Assembly (NCBI RefSeq): GCF_001704635.1
Contig: NZ_MAXF01000132.1
Location: 1 to 56,798, forward strand
Length of the DNA: 56,798 bases
Direction of reading: 5' to 3'
Source: Streptomyces sparsogenes
GTDB lineage: Bacteria > Actinomycetota > Actinomycetes > Streptomycetales > Streptomycetaceae
The notes under the pieces were generated by a model. It searched no databases. It was given only the letters and a program-made list of their open reading frames with translations, and was not told the DNA's origin. Positions 25,854 through 35,291 of this stretch are shown one piece after another; the stretch's first letter is position 1, and each line of letters begins with the position of its first letter. The translations under genes were made by a program, and so were the position numbers.

Positions 25854-27803
25854 TCACTCCGCAGGCGCCTGCGCGAGCGTGTCCAGGATCTGCTGCCCGT
25901 ACTTGGCCAGCTTGTTCTCGCCGACGCCGCTGACCGTGCCCAGCTCCGCCAGGGTGCCGGGGGACAGCGTGGCGATCTGGCGCAGCGTCGCGTCATGGAA
26001 GATCACATACGCGGGGACGCCCTGCTCCTTGGCGGTGGCCGCGCGCCAGGCGCGCAGCGCCTCGAACACCGGCACCGCCTCGGGCGGCAGGTCCACCGGA
26101 GCGGTGGCGCGGCCCGACTTGGCGGACGAGCCGGAGGACCCCGCCTTGGCGGCCCGGGGCGCCCGCTCCGGCTCGCGCCGCAGCATGACCTGGCGCCGCC
26201 CGCCCAGCACCTCGGCGCTGGCCTCGGAGAGCACCAGCGTGCCGTAGTCGCCCTCCACCGCGAGCAGCCCCTGGGCGAGCAACTGGCGCACCACGCCCCG
26301 CCATTCGGCCTCGCGCAGCTCCGTGCCGATCCCGAACACCGACAGGGCGTCGTGGTCGAACTGGATCACCTTGGCGGTCTTCTTGCCGAGCAGGATGTCG
26401 ATCACCTGGCCGGCGCCGAACTTCTGGTTGCGCTCCCGCTTGAGCCGCACCACCGTCGACAGCAGCTGCTGCGCGGCGACGGTGCCGTCCCACGCCTCCG
26501 GGGGCGTCAGGCAGGTGTCACAGTTGCCGCACGGGGTGCTCCGCTGCCCGAAGTAGGCGAGCAGCCCCACCCGGCGGCACTCGACCGTCTCGCACAGCGC
26601 CAGCATCGCGTCCAGGTGGGCGGCGAGACGGCGGCGGTGGGCCGCGTCGCCCTCCGAGCCGTCGATCATCTTGCGCTGCTGCACGACGTCCTGGAGGCCG
26701 TAGGCCAGCCAGGCGGTGGAGGGCAGCCCGTCCCGCCCGGCCCGGCCCGTCTCCTGGTAGTAGCCCTCGACGGACTTGGGCAGGTCCAGATGGGCGACGA
26801 ACCGGACGTCGGGCTTGTCGATGCCCATGCCGAACGCGATCGTCGCGACCATGACCAGCCCGTCCTCCCGCAGGAACCGCGCCTGGTGCTCGGCCCGGGT
26901 CCGCGCGTCCAGACCCGCGTGGTACGGGAGCGCGTCGATCCCGTTCTTCACCAGGAACTCGGCGGTCTTCTCGACCGAGGCCCGCGACAGGCAGTAGACG
27001 ATGCCCGCGTCCCCCGGGTGCTCGGTGCGCAGCAGCTCCAGGAGCTGCCGCTTGGGGTCGTTCTTGGGCGCGATGCGGTACTGGATGTTCGGCCGGTCGA
27101 AGCTCGCCACGAAGTGGCGGGCGTGCTGCAGCTTCAGCCGCGAGGCGATCTCGGCGTGGGTGGCCTCGGTGGCCGTGGCCGTCAGCGCGATGCGCGGCAC
27201 GTCGGGCCAGCGCTCGTGCAGCTCGGACAGGGCGAGGTAGTCGGGCCGGAAGTCGTGCCCCCACTGGGCCACGCAGTGGGCCTCGTCGATGGCGAACAGC
27301 GAGAGCGAACCCCGGCCCAGCAGCGCGAGCGTGGACTCCACCCGCAGCCGCTCCGGCGCCAGGTAGAGCAGGTCCAGCTCGCCCGCGAGGAACTCCGCCT
27401 CCACCAGCCGCCGCTCGTCCAGGTCCTGGGTGGAGTTGAGGAACCCGGCCCGTACGCCGAGCGCCCGCAGCGCGTCGACCTGGTCCTGCATCAGCGCGAT
27501 GAGCGGCGAGACGACGACGCCGACGCCCTTACGGACCAGCGCGGGGATCTGGTAGCACAGCGACTTGCCGCCGCCGGTCGGCATCAGGACCAGCGCGTCG
27601 CCGCCGGCCACGACATGGTCGATGATCTCCTGCTGCTCGCCCCGGAACGAGTCGTAGCCGAAGACCCGGCGCAGGACGCGCAGCGCGTCGCTCATGTCGC
27701 CCGGGTCCGGCTCTCTGTCGTCCGGGCTGCTGGGGGCCGGGTCGCTGAGGTCACCGTTCGTGAGGTCACCGTTCGTGAGGGGATCGTTCTCGGGGAGAGC
27801 CAC
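25854..27803 (-). CDS. recQ: ATP-dependent DNA helicase RecQ
   Basis: A 649-residue superfamily-2 helicase that unwinds DNA 3' to 5' in recombination and repair. Motifs run in order: I (MPTGGGKSLCYQIPAL), II DEAH (AIDEAHCVAQWGHDFRPDY), III TATAT, V (ATIAFGMGIDKPDVRF) and VI (YYQETGRAGRDG). The RecQ zinc site (CRRVGLLAYFGQ then CGNCDTC) is present, followed by a winged-helix region and a C-terminal HRDC domain (about 570-649). The first 30 residues are an acidic tail with the repeat TNGDLTNGDL. All domains are complete. Confidence 0.96.
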   Translation of the reverse strand: MALPENDPLTNGDLTNGDLSDPAPSSPDDREPDPGDMSDALRVLRRVFGYDSFRGEQQEIIDHVVAGGDALVLMPTGGGKSLCYQIPALVRKGVGVVVSPLIALMQDQVDALRALGVRAGFLNSTQDLDERRLVEAEFLAGELDLLYLAPERLRVESTLALLGRGSLSLFAIDEAHCVAQWGHDFRPDYLALSELHERWPDVPRIALTATATEATHAEIASRLKLQHARHFVASFDRPNIQYRIAPKNDPKRQLLELLRTEHPGDAGIVYCLSRASVEKTAEFLVKNGIDALPYHAGLDARTRAEHQARFLREDGLVMVATIAFGMGIDKPDVRFVAHLDLPKSVEGYYQETGRAGRDGLPSTAWLAYGLQDVVQQRKMIDGSEGDAAHRRRLAAHLDAMLALCETVECRRVGLLAYFGQRSTPCGNCDTCLTPPEAWDGTVAAQQLLSTVVRLKRERNQKFGAGQVIDILLGKKTAKVIQFDHDALSVFGIGTELREAEWRGVVRQLLAQGLLAVEGDYGTLVLSEASAEVLGGRRQVMLRREPERAPRAAKAGSSGSSAKSGRATAPVDLPPEAVPVFEALRAWRAATAKEQGVPAYVIFHDATLRQIATLSPGTLAELGTVSGVGENKLAKYGQQILDTLAQAPAE

Positions 27804-27984
27804 CCGGCGAGTCTAGTAGGCCGAAGGGGTGGATCGTGCCGTGGGACGGACACCCGAAGGGGTCGGTTGGGGAGGGCTGTGAGTGGGCAGTGTGGCCCTG
27901 AGGCGGGCAGGCTGGTCATGCTCGCGTCAAGAACGCGGCGGAGCCGCACATCGATTCAGCCCTTACCCCACGAGGAGGCCGATC

Positions 27985-28551
27985 GTGAGATCCAGCAAGG
28001 CCCTGCGCGCATTACCCGCCGTCGCGGTCGCGGTGCTCGCCCTGGCGGGCGGCCAGGCGGTGGCGGCGCCCGCGCCCGGAGCGGCGCAGCCGCACGCCGT
28101 CGCCGCGCGGGTGCTGACGTACGACGCGTCCCAGGCGGCGGAGTTCAAGGACGCCGTCACCAAGGGCGCCGGGATCTGGAACGCCGGCGTGGCCAACGTG
28201 CAGCTGAAGCCGGTCGCCACGGGCCAGCGGGCCAACATCCGCATCATCGCGGACGACGGCTGGCCGCGCACCGCCACGACGAGTCTGGGCAGCGGCACGA
28301 TCTACTTCGGCCGCCAGGCCGTCGGCCAGGGCTACAACACCGTGCGCATCTCGTCCCACGAGCTGGGCCACATCCTGGGCCTGCCGGACATGAAGCCCGG
28401 CCCCTGCTCCAGCCTGATGTCCGGCTCCACGGCCGGCGTCTCCTGCACCAACCCCAACCCCAACGCGGCCGAGAAGGCGGAGGTCGAGGACAACTTCGCC
28501 ACCGCCCTCACGGGCACGGCCGCCACGCGTGACCTGCTCTTCGTGGACTGA
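27985..28551 (+). CDS. snpA: Snapalysin-family secreted zinc protease (M7)
   Basis: A 188-residue small extracellular metalloprotease. A signal peptide runs from the start to AVAAPAPG; the mature part carries the zinc motif HELGHILGLPD (about residues 123-133), in which the third ligand is the Asp typical of the M7 family, plus the Cys pair in GPCSSLM and VSCTNP. GTG is chosen because GAGGAGG lies six bases upstream. The length is a little shorter than typical snapalysin preproproteins. Such genes often sit beside a LysR regulator; none is present here. Confidence 0.93.
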   Translation: MRSSKALRALPAVAVAVLALAGGQAVAAPAPGAAQPHAVAARVLTYDASQAAEFKDAVTKGAGIWNAGVANVQLKPVATGQRANIRIIADDGWPRTATTSLGSGTIYFGRQAVGQGYNTVRISSHELGHILGLPDMKPGPCSSLMSGSTAGVSCTNPNPNAAEKAEVEDNFATALTGTAATRDLLFVD

Positions 28552-28575
28552 TGCACGGCGCGGGGCCGTGAGCGC

Positions 28576-28609
28576 CCGGGCCGCCCGGCTCACCCGCCGG
28601 GCGGCCCGG
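28576..28609. terminator. Bidirectional terminator, snpA / LacI
   Basis: CCGGGCCGCCCGG (28576-28588) pairs perfectly with CCGGGCGGCCCGG (28597-28609) across an 8-base loop. It overlaps the 3' end of the minus-strand LacI gene and follows snpA. Confidence 0.65.
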
Positions 28610-29651
28610 CGGGCTCGGGCGGCGGCGGGCCCGTGGTGTCGCGGTGGACCAGGGTGGGGGAGACGGTCATCAGGACGGACCGGGTGCGGCCCTCGACGCG
28701 CTCCAGCAGCAGCCGCGCCGCCGTCGCGCCCATCAGGCCGCCCGCCTGGTCGACGCTGGTCAGCCGGACGGGGGCGAGCGCGGCAACGGCGGTGTTGTTG
28801 TAGCCGACCAGCGAGAAGTCCTCGGGGATCCGCAGCCCCAGCTCGCGCGCGGCCCGGAAGACGCCCATGGCGGCCACGTCCGCCCCCGCGAAGACGGCGG
28901 TGGGCCGCTCCGCCGAGGCCAGCAGCTCCATCCCGGCCCGGTAGCCGCCCTCCTCGGAGAAGGCGGTCATGGCGACCCGCGCCAGGTCCCCGAGGCCGTG
29001 GCGGCGCATCGCCTCGTGGTAGCCGCGGCGCTGGACCCGCTCCGGGGTGCCCGTCCAGCCGCTGCCCCGGTTGCCGGCGGTGGAGGTCAGGGCGATCCGG
29101 CGGTGGCCGAGCCCGACCAGGTGGTCGACCACCAGACCCGCGCCCAGGGCGTCGGCGTCGACGACCGAGTCGTGTTCCTCCGCCACGTCGTGGTGGCCGA
29201 TCACCACCGTGGGCACGGTGGCCGCCGTCCGCAGCACCTCGGCGCGCGGGAAGCCCGGCCCGATGAGGATCAGCCCGTCCATCTGGCGGTCCACCAGGGC
29301 CCGGGCCAGCTTGGTCTGGTCCTCCTCCGCGAAGCCGGCGGCGCCGATCAGCACCTGGTAGTCGCCGTCGCGCAGCTCGGTGTTGACACCGTCGAGGATG
29401 TCCGCGAAGAAGGCGTTGCGGATGTTGTCCAGCAGGACGCCGATCGTGTACGTACGGCCGCGCATGCCGCGGGCGGCCGCGTGCGGGCGGTAGTCGAGCT
29501 CGGCCATGGCCGCGCTCACCCGCTCGCGCATCGCGGGGCTCACCCCGTAGGCGTTGCGCAGCACCTTGGACACGGCCGACTTCGAGACACCGGCGTGCCG
29601 CGCGACATCGGTGATCGTCACGCGGCGTCGCCGGTCGCTCGTGGGGGCCAT
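28590..29651 (-). CDS. LacI-family repressor
   Basis: A 353-residue regulator: N-terminal helix-turn-helix (TITDVARHAGVSKSAVSKVL), hinge (YRPHAAARGMRG), then a two-lobed periplasmic-binding-protein-like domain (for example TAVFAGADVAAMG). It is divergent from the MFS-GH106-GH78 operon across 259 bases and probably represses it until a rhamnose-type inducer binds. The C-terminal tail is Pro/Gly-rich (PPPPEPAGPPGG). Candidate operators for it are annotated upstream. Confidence 0.93.
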   Translation of the reverse strand: MAPTSDRRRRVTITDVARHAGVSKSAVSKVLRNAYGVSPAMRERVSAAMAELDYRPHAAARGMRGRTYTIGVLLDNIRNAFFADILDGVNTELRDGDYQVLIGAAGFAEEDQTKLARALVDRQMDGLILIGPGFPRAEVLRTAATVPTVVIGHHDVAEEHDSVVDADALGAGLVVDHLVGLGHRRIALTSTAGNRGSGWTGTPERVQRRGYHEAMRRHGLGDLARVAMTAFSEEGGYRAGMELLASAERPTAVFAGADVAAMGVFRAARELGLRIPEDFSLVGYNNTAVAALAPVRLTSVDQAGGLMGATAARLLLERVEGRTRSVLMTVSPTLVHRDTTGPPPPEPAGPPGG

Positions 29652-29676
29652 GGAGCTGCCTTCCGGGTAACTGTCT

Positions 29677-29689
29677 CGTGAAACGGTCT
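29677..29689. promoter_or_regulatory. Candidate LacI operator 1
   Basis: CGTGAAACGGTCT is the reverse complement, with one mismatch, of the site at 29822-29834. It lies 26 bases upstream of the LacI start, where it could mediate autorepression. Confidence 0.5.
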
Positions 29690-29821
29690 ACGGTCCGCAC
29701 TGTACGCCGTCGAAGGGGGCGGTCGCCGTCGGCCCCGGCATCGCACGGAATCTCATTGTTATGCGCCCGTGACTTGACCCTTGCAGCTCCCTCGGCCCAC
29801 CTTTGAGTCGTTTCAATTCGG

Positions 29822-29834
29822 AGACCGTTCCACG
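29822..29834. promoter_or_regulatory. Candidate LacI operator 2
   Basis: AGACCGTTCCACG matches site 1 in inverted orientation and lies 77 bases upstream of the MFS start, a sensible place for an operator of the rhamnoside operon. Confidence 0.5.
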
Positions 29835-29910
29835 TTTCTCGCGAACTGTCGTGCGAACGTTTCTCCGGGTCGGGACTCCGGGGCATGTCAATGAGGACGG
29901 GAGCGACCGG

Positions 29911-31215
29911 ATGACCATGCATCAAGCCACCCAGGACTCCTCGGCCGAAGCCGAGGGCACCGTCAGCCGTCAGCAGTGGAAGTGGTCGGTCCTGGCCGGC
30001 ATGGCCTCGTACCTGGACGCGGGGTCGATCGTGGCCCTGGGCGCGGGCCTGGCCCTCTTCCAGGACGAACTGGGCCTCAGCGACTCGGGCGTCACGGGCG
30101 TCGGAGCGCTCGCCGCGATCGGGCCCAACGCCATCGGCGCGGCGGTCGGCGCCTTCATCGGCGGCCGGCTCGGCGACAAGCTCGGCCGCAAGCGGATCTA
30201 CCAGTGGGACCTGCTGATCTACGCGGCCGCGATCCTGTGCATCGCGCTCGCCGTCAACCCGGCGATGCTGTTCATCGGCACCTTCGTGGTGGGCGTGGCC
30301 GTGGGCGCCGACGTGCCGACCTCGCTCGCCCTGGTGGGGGAGTTCTCGCCGGCCAGGGCCCGGGGCAAGCTGCTCGGCTTCACCCAGGTCGCCTGGAACA
30401 TCGGGCCGATGATCGTGCTCCTGCTCGCGCTCGCCCTCTCCCCGCTCGACCTGCTGGGCATCCGCATCGTCTTCCTCCATCTGTTCGTGGTCGCGCTGAT
30501 CACCTGGGCGCTGCGCCGGGGCATGACCGAGTCGGCGGTGTGGAAGGCCGCGGCGAGCAAGGGCGCGGCCGCCACGGCCGGGGTGCGGGAGCTGTTCCGC
30601 GGACCGCACCTGAAGGCGCTGCTGTGGACCGGGAGCTTCTACCTCTTCTGGAACCTGGCCGCCGGCACGGCGGGCCTGTTCACCCCGTACATGGTCAAGA
30701 ACCTGGGCGCCGGGGGCCAGGGCACCAGCGTGGCGCTGTCCTGCGCCGGGTTCGGCGTCGGCATCGCCGCGACCGTCCTGGTGTTCATGCCGCTGACCGA
30801 CCGCGACCACCGCACCCGCCGGATGCTGTGGGCCGTCGGCGCGGTGATGCAGATCATCGCCTACGCGCTGTTCCTGTGGTTCCCCTTCACCGTGCCGACG
30901 ATCCTGCTGAACACCTTCCTGTTCGGTGTCGGGGCCTCGCTGGCCGGTGAGGCGGTCTACAAGACCTTCAGCCAGGAGCTCTTCCCGACCATGCTGCGCG
31001 GCACCGCCCAGGGCTTCACCTTCGGCGCGGCGCGCACCTGCCTGGGCATCTGGAGCTACTTCGTGCCCCACCTCGCCGACACCGGGATCACCGCCATCGC
31101 GGCCCTGCTGACCGCGTTCCTGGTCATCAGCGGCGGCCTCGGCTACTTCTTCATGCCGGACACGGCCGGGAAGTCCCTGGACCGCATCGAGGCCGAGCGC
31201 CGGGCGGCGGCGTGA
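29911..31215 (+). CDS. MFS sugar transporter
   Basis: A 434-residue major facilitator with about 12 transmembrane helices. Loop 2-3 contains the MFS signature GGRLGDKLGRKR, and the family resembles sugar/proton symporters of the SP type. It begins MTMHQATQDS after GGGAG. The stop overlaps the GTG of the GH106 gene (GTGA), so the importer and the glycosidases are translationally coupled. It probably imports rhamnosides or the rhamnose released from them. Confidence 0.9.
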   Translation: MTMHQATQDSSAEAEGTVSRQQWKWSVLAGMASYLDAGSIVALGAGLALFQDELGLSDSGVTGVGALAAIGPNAIGAAVGAFIGGRLGDKLGRKRIYQWDLLIYAAAILCIALAVNPAMLFIGTFVVGVAVGADVPTSLALVGEFSPARARGKLLGFTQVAWNIGPMIVLLLALALSPLDLLGIRIVFLHLFVVALITWALRRGMTESAVWKAAASKGAAATAGVRELFRGPHLKALLWTGSFYLFWNLAAGTAGLFTPYMVKNLGAGGQGTSVALSCAGFGVGIAATVLVFMPLTDRDHRTRRMLWAVGAVMQIIAYALFLWFPFTVPTILLNTFLFGVGASLAGEAVYKTFSQELFPTMLRGTAQGFTFGAARTCLGIWSYFVPHLADTGITAIAALLTAFLVISGGLGYFFMPDTAGKSLDRIEAERRAAA

Positions 31216-34200
31216 CCGACGGCGCCCGCGAGCTCCTGGCCCGCTTCACCGACCCCGCCCCCGAGTACGGGCCGCTGCCGATCTGGTGGTGGAGCGGCGC
31301 CAAGGTCACCCGGGACCGGCTGCGCCGCCAGATGGCGGAGCTGACCTCCCAGGGCATCCGGCAGGCCGTGGTGATGTGCCTCGCGCCCACCGGCCCGACC
31401 TTCGGCTCGCTGGCGGACGACCCGCCGTATCTGAGCGAGGAGTGGCTGCGGCTGCTCGACGGGGTCTGCGCGGACGCCGAGGAGCTGGGCTTCAGCCTGT
31501 GGATGTACGACCAGATCGGGTTCTCGGGCGCCAACTTCCAGGGCCGGCTGACCGCCGAGCACCCGGAGTTCGCCGGGCTCGCCCTCTACCGCACGAGGGT
31601 GGTCGCGGGCGACGGCGAGACGGTGGTGCGGCCCCCCACGGGGCACACCCCGCTCGCCGCGTACGCCGTTCCCGCCCGGGACGCCGGTGCTTCACGGGAC
31701 GGCGGCGCCCGGGACGGCGGCGCGCCACGGGACGGCGGCGGCCGGGACGGCGGCGGCCCGGCCGGGCGGGTCGCCGTGCCCGTCGTCGGCGGCGCGGCCC
31801 GCTGGAGCGGCGGCCCCGCCGAGCTCACCCTGGTGCACAGCGGCGTCAGCGGCTTCGACTACTTCGGCGAGGCCGCCTGCGCGGCGCTGCTGGACCGGGT
31901 GCACGGCACGCTCGAGCGGCACGTCGGAAAGTGGTTCGGCCGCGCCATCGGCGGCTTCTTCCAGGACGAGCTGCCCGCCCTGCCCACCTGGGGCCGCGAC
32001 TTCGCCGGGACCTTCGCCGAGGCGTACGGCTACGACCTGGTACCCGAGCTGTGGGCGCTGTGGGAGGGCGGGGACCCGCACGCGGCGCGGGTGCGCCGCG
32101 ACTACCACGAGCACCGCGCCCGGCTGGGCCGCCGGGCCTTCTTCGACCCGCAGGAGGCGTTCTTCGCCCGGCACGGCCTGGTCTGCGGCTTCGACCAGCC
32201 CTCACCGGCCCGCGAGGGCGACCCGGTGGGCGGCGTCCGGGTCTACGGCGACTATCAGGGCACCCACGCCGGATACGGGGCGCCGGGCAGCGACCACTGG
32301 GGCGACGCCAAGGTCCACAGCTCGATGGCGCACGCGCTGGGCCACGGCCGCACCTGGATCGAGGCGTTCCACTCCTCCGGCTGGGGCGGCACGCTGGAGG
32401 AGACCTACGACTGGCTCGCGCCCTTCCTGCGCCGTGGCGCCACCCTGTACGACCCGCACGCCGTCTACTACAGCACCGTCGGCGGCTGGTGGGAGTGGGC
32501 GCCGCCGTCCACCTGCTGGCGCCAGCCGTACTGGTCCTCGTACCACGTGTTCGCCACCGCCGTGGCGCGGCTGTGCTCCGTGCTGACCGAGGGCGGCCAT
32601 GTGTGCGACACCGTGCTGCTGTCGCCGACCACCACCGCGCAGGCGTATCTCACGCTGGACGGCCCGCTCGCCCCGGCCACGGAGGCCGGCCGCCTCTACC
32701 ACGAGCTCAACGGCGTCAACTGCTGGTTCGCCGAGCGCCGCGGGGTGCTGGAGCGCGCGGGCCTCGACCACGACACCTTCGACGAGAACACGCTCGCCGG
32801 GGGCGAGGTGACCGCCGACGAGACGGGCGCCGCCCTGGTCATCGGCCACGAGCGCTACCGCACCGTGGTGCTGCCCGGGCCGCGGGCGCTGGGCGCCGCG
32901 GCGGCCCGCACCCTGGTCCGCTTCGCCACGGCGGGCGGCCGCGTGGTGTGCGTGGCCCGCGCGCCCGAACTGTTCCCCGGCGGTCCCGACGCCCGCGGTC
33001 CCGACACCGATGACCCGGCCACCGACGGCCCCGACGCCGCGCGGCTGTTCGCCGACGCCGTCGCGCGCGGCCTGATCACCGTCGTCGAGCGCGCCGAGCA
33101 GGTGCCCGAGGCGGTGGCCCGCGGCCCGCTGCGGATCACCGCCGACGCCCCGTACCTGCTCCGCCGCCACCGCGACGCGCTGGTCCTCGCCCTGACCGCC
33201 CACGACGACACCACCGGCACCAGGGCGCCGATCGTCGGCTTCCCCATGGGCGACTGGCCCACCGAGGGCTTCTCCTGGGAGCGGTACTGGGAGCAACTGC
33301 GCACCGCCGGCTACGACTTCGTCCCCGCCGACGGCCGCACGGCCCGGGTCCGGGTCGAGGGCCCGGCCCGGCCGCGCGCCCAGCGCTGGGACCCGGGCAC
33401 CGGCGACCGCACCGAACTGGCCGTGACCCGGGCGCCCGACGGGGCCTGGCTGCTCGAGGTGGCGTTCGAGGACGGCGCGGTGGCGCTCGTGGTGCTCGCC
33501 GAGGAGCTGCCCGAGCCGACCCGCGCCCCCCTCGGCCCGGCCCGGGAGACCATTCCGCTGCCGGGCCCCTGGCGCGGGCTTGCCACCTCCACCCTCGACA
33601 ACAGCGACGGGGACCTCGCGGCGGCCCACCGCACCGGGGTGCTGCCCATCGAGGTCTGGCGCCTGGAGCACCTGGACCCGGGCGAGGGCCCCGACGGCGC
33701 CCGGTGGCGGCCCGTCACCGCCGGGTTCGGCCCCTTCGCGCTGGTCCAGGGCCCCGACTCGGACCAGTGGCGGCCCGCCAGGTGGTCGCTGTCCCGGGGC
33801 ATCCCCGACGACCCGCTGCACGACGAGCGGCTGGGCCCCAAGGGCTACGTCCCCGAGGAGTTCCTGGACTGGCGGGCCGTCCCGGCCGGCGGCCGGGTGG
33901 CCGTCCGTACCCATCTGACCATCCCCGACCGCGAGGGGCTGCACCTCGCGGTGGGCGCGGGCGCGGCGCGCCGGGTGCTGCTCGACGGGGCGGAGCTGCC
34001 CCTGGAGGGGGAGGGCTACCGCACCTTCAGCCCGCTGCCCGCCTCCGCCCGCGGCCGCACCGTCGCCCTCGAGATCGAGCTGACGGCCGTCGAGGACGGG
34101 CCGGTGCGCGCGTCCTTCGCGGTGGTCCGCGACCCGGACGCCTTCCGCCGCCCGGAGTGGATGGAGGCCGGGGACGGCTCGGTGCCGGGACGCACCCACG

Positions 34201-35291
34201 AGCTGACGCTGCGGGCGCGCCTGGACCGCCTCCCGGACGACCCGGTCGTCCAGGTCGCCGCCGACGGCGCCTGCGCCGTCCTGGTCAACGGCGTCGAGGT
34301 GGGCCGCCAGGGCGACTTCAGCCCGTACCCCGGCCACCGTGACATCCGCGTCCACCCGTACGACCTCGGCGAGCTGCTGCGCGTCGGCGAGAACACCCTC
34401 ACCCTGCGGGTCACCGACGCCGGCACCACCCCGACCGGGGCGGCCCTGGACTCGGCCCCGCCGGCGCGCGGCGGCCCCGGCTGGCTCAGCGGCAGCGGCG
34501 ACTGGCGGGCGAGCCGCGACGGCGCGCCCGTACCGCTGCGGCGGCGCACCGCGAGCGGGGGCCGCGACCCGCGCTGGGTGTGTTCCTGGGCCCGTCCCCA
34601 CCCGCTGCCCGGCGCCCACTGGCTGGAGCCGGCCGCCGCCCCCGGCGATGTCGTCGAACCCCTCGTGCCCGACCTGGCGCCCGGCCCCGAGCGGGTGGAG
34701 CGGCTGCGCTTCCCCGCCCCGCTCGGCACCGTCGCGCTGCGCGTCCCCACCCCGCTCGACGTCACGGTCGAGATCGAGGGCCGGAGGTACGCCACGGACC
34801 GCGAGGGCCGGGTGCGGCTGCCCGCCCCGCTGGCCGCCGCCACCCCGGTGCTGCTGGAGGTGGCCGCGGTGGACGGCCGCCGGGGCGGCGCGCTGCTCGA
34901 CGCGGCGATCGAGGCCGAGGTCGCCGAGGCCCCGGTGGACCTCGTCCCCTGGGAGGAGCTCGGGCTGCGCGCCCTGGGCGGACGGGTCCGCTACCGCACC
35001 ACCGTCCACCTGCCGCGGTCCCCGGCCGGGCGGACCCTGCTCGACCTGGGGGAGGTCCGCGGCACCGCCGAGATCCACGTCAACGGCGCCCCGGCCGGCC
35101 GCCGGGTGTGGGGGCCGTGGACGGTCGAGGTCACCGACGCCCTGAAAGCGGGCGACAACGACATCGAGATCGTCGTGAGCGGCACGCTCGCCGGATACCT
35201 CGACGACGCCTCGCCGACCCGCGCCGTCGCGGCCGGCCAGGTACGGACGGGCCTGTTCGGCCCGGTACGACTCCGACTCGTAAAGGAATGA
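31212..35291 (+). CDS. GH106-like alpha-L-rhamnosidase
   Basis: A 1359-residue intracellular glycosidase of the GH106 type, expected to release L-rhamnose from glycans or glycosides. The start IWWWSGAKVTRDRLRRQM is characteristic of the family; a catalytic (beta/alpha)8-like core follows, then beta-sandwich modules with carbohydrate-binding character toward the C-terminus. No signal peptide, so the substrate is imported first. Residues about 156-182 are a low-complexity insert of RDGG units. I cannot assign the catalytic acids with certainty. The GTG start overlaps the MFS stop and the stop overlaps the GH78 start. Confidence 0.88.
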   Translation: MTDGARELLARFTDPAPEYGPLPIWWWSGAKVTRDRLRRQMAELTSQGIRQAVVMCLAPTGPTFGSLADDPPYLSEEWLRLLDGVCADAEELGFSLWMYDQIGFSGANFQGRLTAEHPEFAGLALYRTRVVAGDGETVVRPPTGHTPLAAYAVPARDAGASRDGGARDGGAPRDGGGRDGGGPAGRVAVPVVGGAARWSGGPAELTLVHSGVSGFDYFGEAACAALLDRVHGTLERHVGKWFGRAIGGFFQDELPALPTWGRDFAGTFAEAYGYDLVPELWALWEGGDPHAARVRRDYHEHRARLGRRAFFDPQEAFFARHGLVCGFDQPSPAREGDPVGGVRVYGDYQGTHAGYGAPGSDHWGDAKVHSSMAHALGHGRTWIEAFHSSGWGGTLEETYDWLAPFLRRGATLYDPHAVYYSTVGGWWEWAPPSTCWRQPYWSSYHVFATAVARLCSVLTEGGHVCDTVLLSPTTTAQAYLTLDGPLAPATEAGRLYHELNGVNCWFAERRGVLERAGLDHDTFDENTLAGGEVTADETGAALVIGHERYRTVVLPGPRALGAAAARTLVRFATAGGRVVCVARAPELFPGGPDARGPDTDDPATDGPDAARLFADAVARGLITVVERAEQVPEAVARGPLRITADAPYLLRRHRDALVLALTAHDDTTGTRAPIVGFPMGDWPTEGFSWERYWEQLRTAGYDFVPADGRTARVRVEGPARPRAQRWDPGTGDRTELAVTRAPDGAWLLEVAFEDGAVALVVLAEELPEPTRAPLGPARETIPLPGPWRGLATSTLDNSDGDLAAAHRTGVLPIEVWRLEHLDPGEGPDGARWRPVTAGFGPFALVQGPDSDQWRPARWSLSRGIPDDPLHDERLGPKGYVPEEFLDWRAVPAGGRVAVRTHLTIPDREGLHLAVGAGAARRVLLDGAELPLEGEGYRTFSPLPASARGRTVALEIELTAVEDGPVRASFAVVRDPDAFRRPEWMEAGDGSVPGRTHELTLRARLDRLPDDPVVQVAADGACAVLVNGVEVGRQGDFSPYPGHRDIRVHPYDLGELLRVGENTLTLRVTDAGTTPTGAALDSAPPARGGPGWLSGSGDWRASRDGAPVPLRRRTASGGRDPRWVCSWARPHPLPGAHWLEPAAAPGDVVEPLVPDLAPGPERVERLRFPAPLGTVALRVPTPLDVTVEIEGRRYATDREGRVRLPAPLAAATPVLLEVAAVDGRRGGALLDAAIEAEVAEAPVDLVPWEELGLRALGGRVRYRTTVHLPRSPAGRTLLDLGEVRGTAEIHVNGAPAGRRVWGPWTVEVTDALKAGDNDIEIVVSGTLAGYLDDASPTRAVAAGQVRTGLFGPVRLRLVKE

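Larger units (their letters stand above)
29652..29910. other. Divergent control region, LacI / MFS operon
   Basis: This 259-base region has no gene. It contains two inverted 13-bp copies of AGACCGTTYCACG, and CGTTTC-type half sites at about 29809-29864 (TCGTTTCAATTC, CACGTTTCTCGCGA, GAACGTTTCTCC). The 29740-29770 part is AT-richer and could contain the LacI promoter. Confidence 0.6.
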
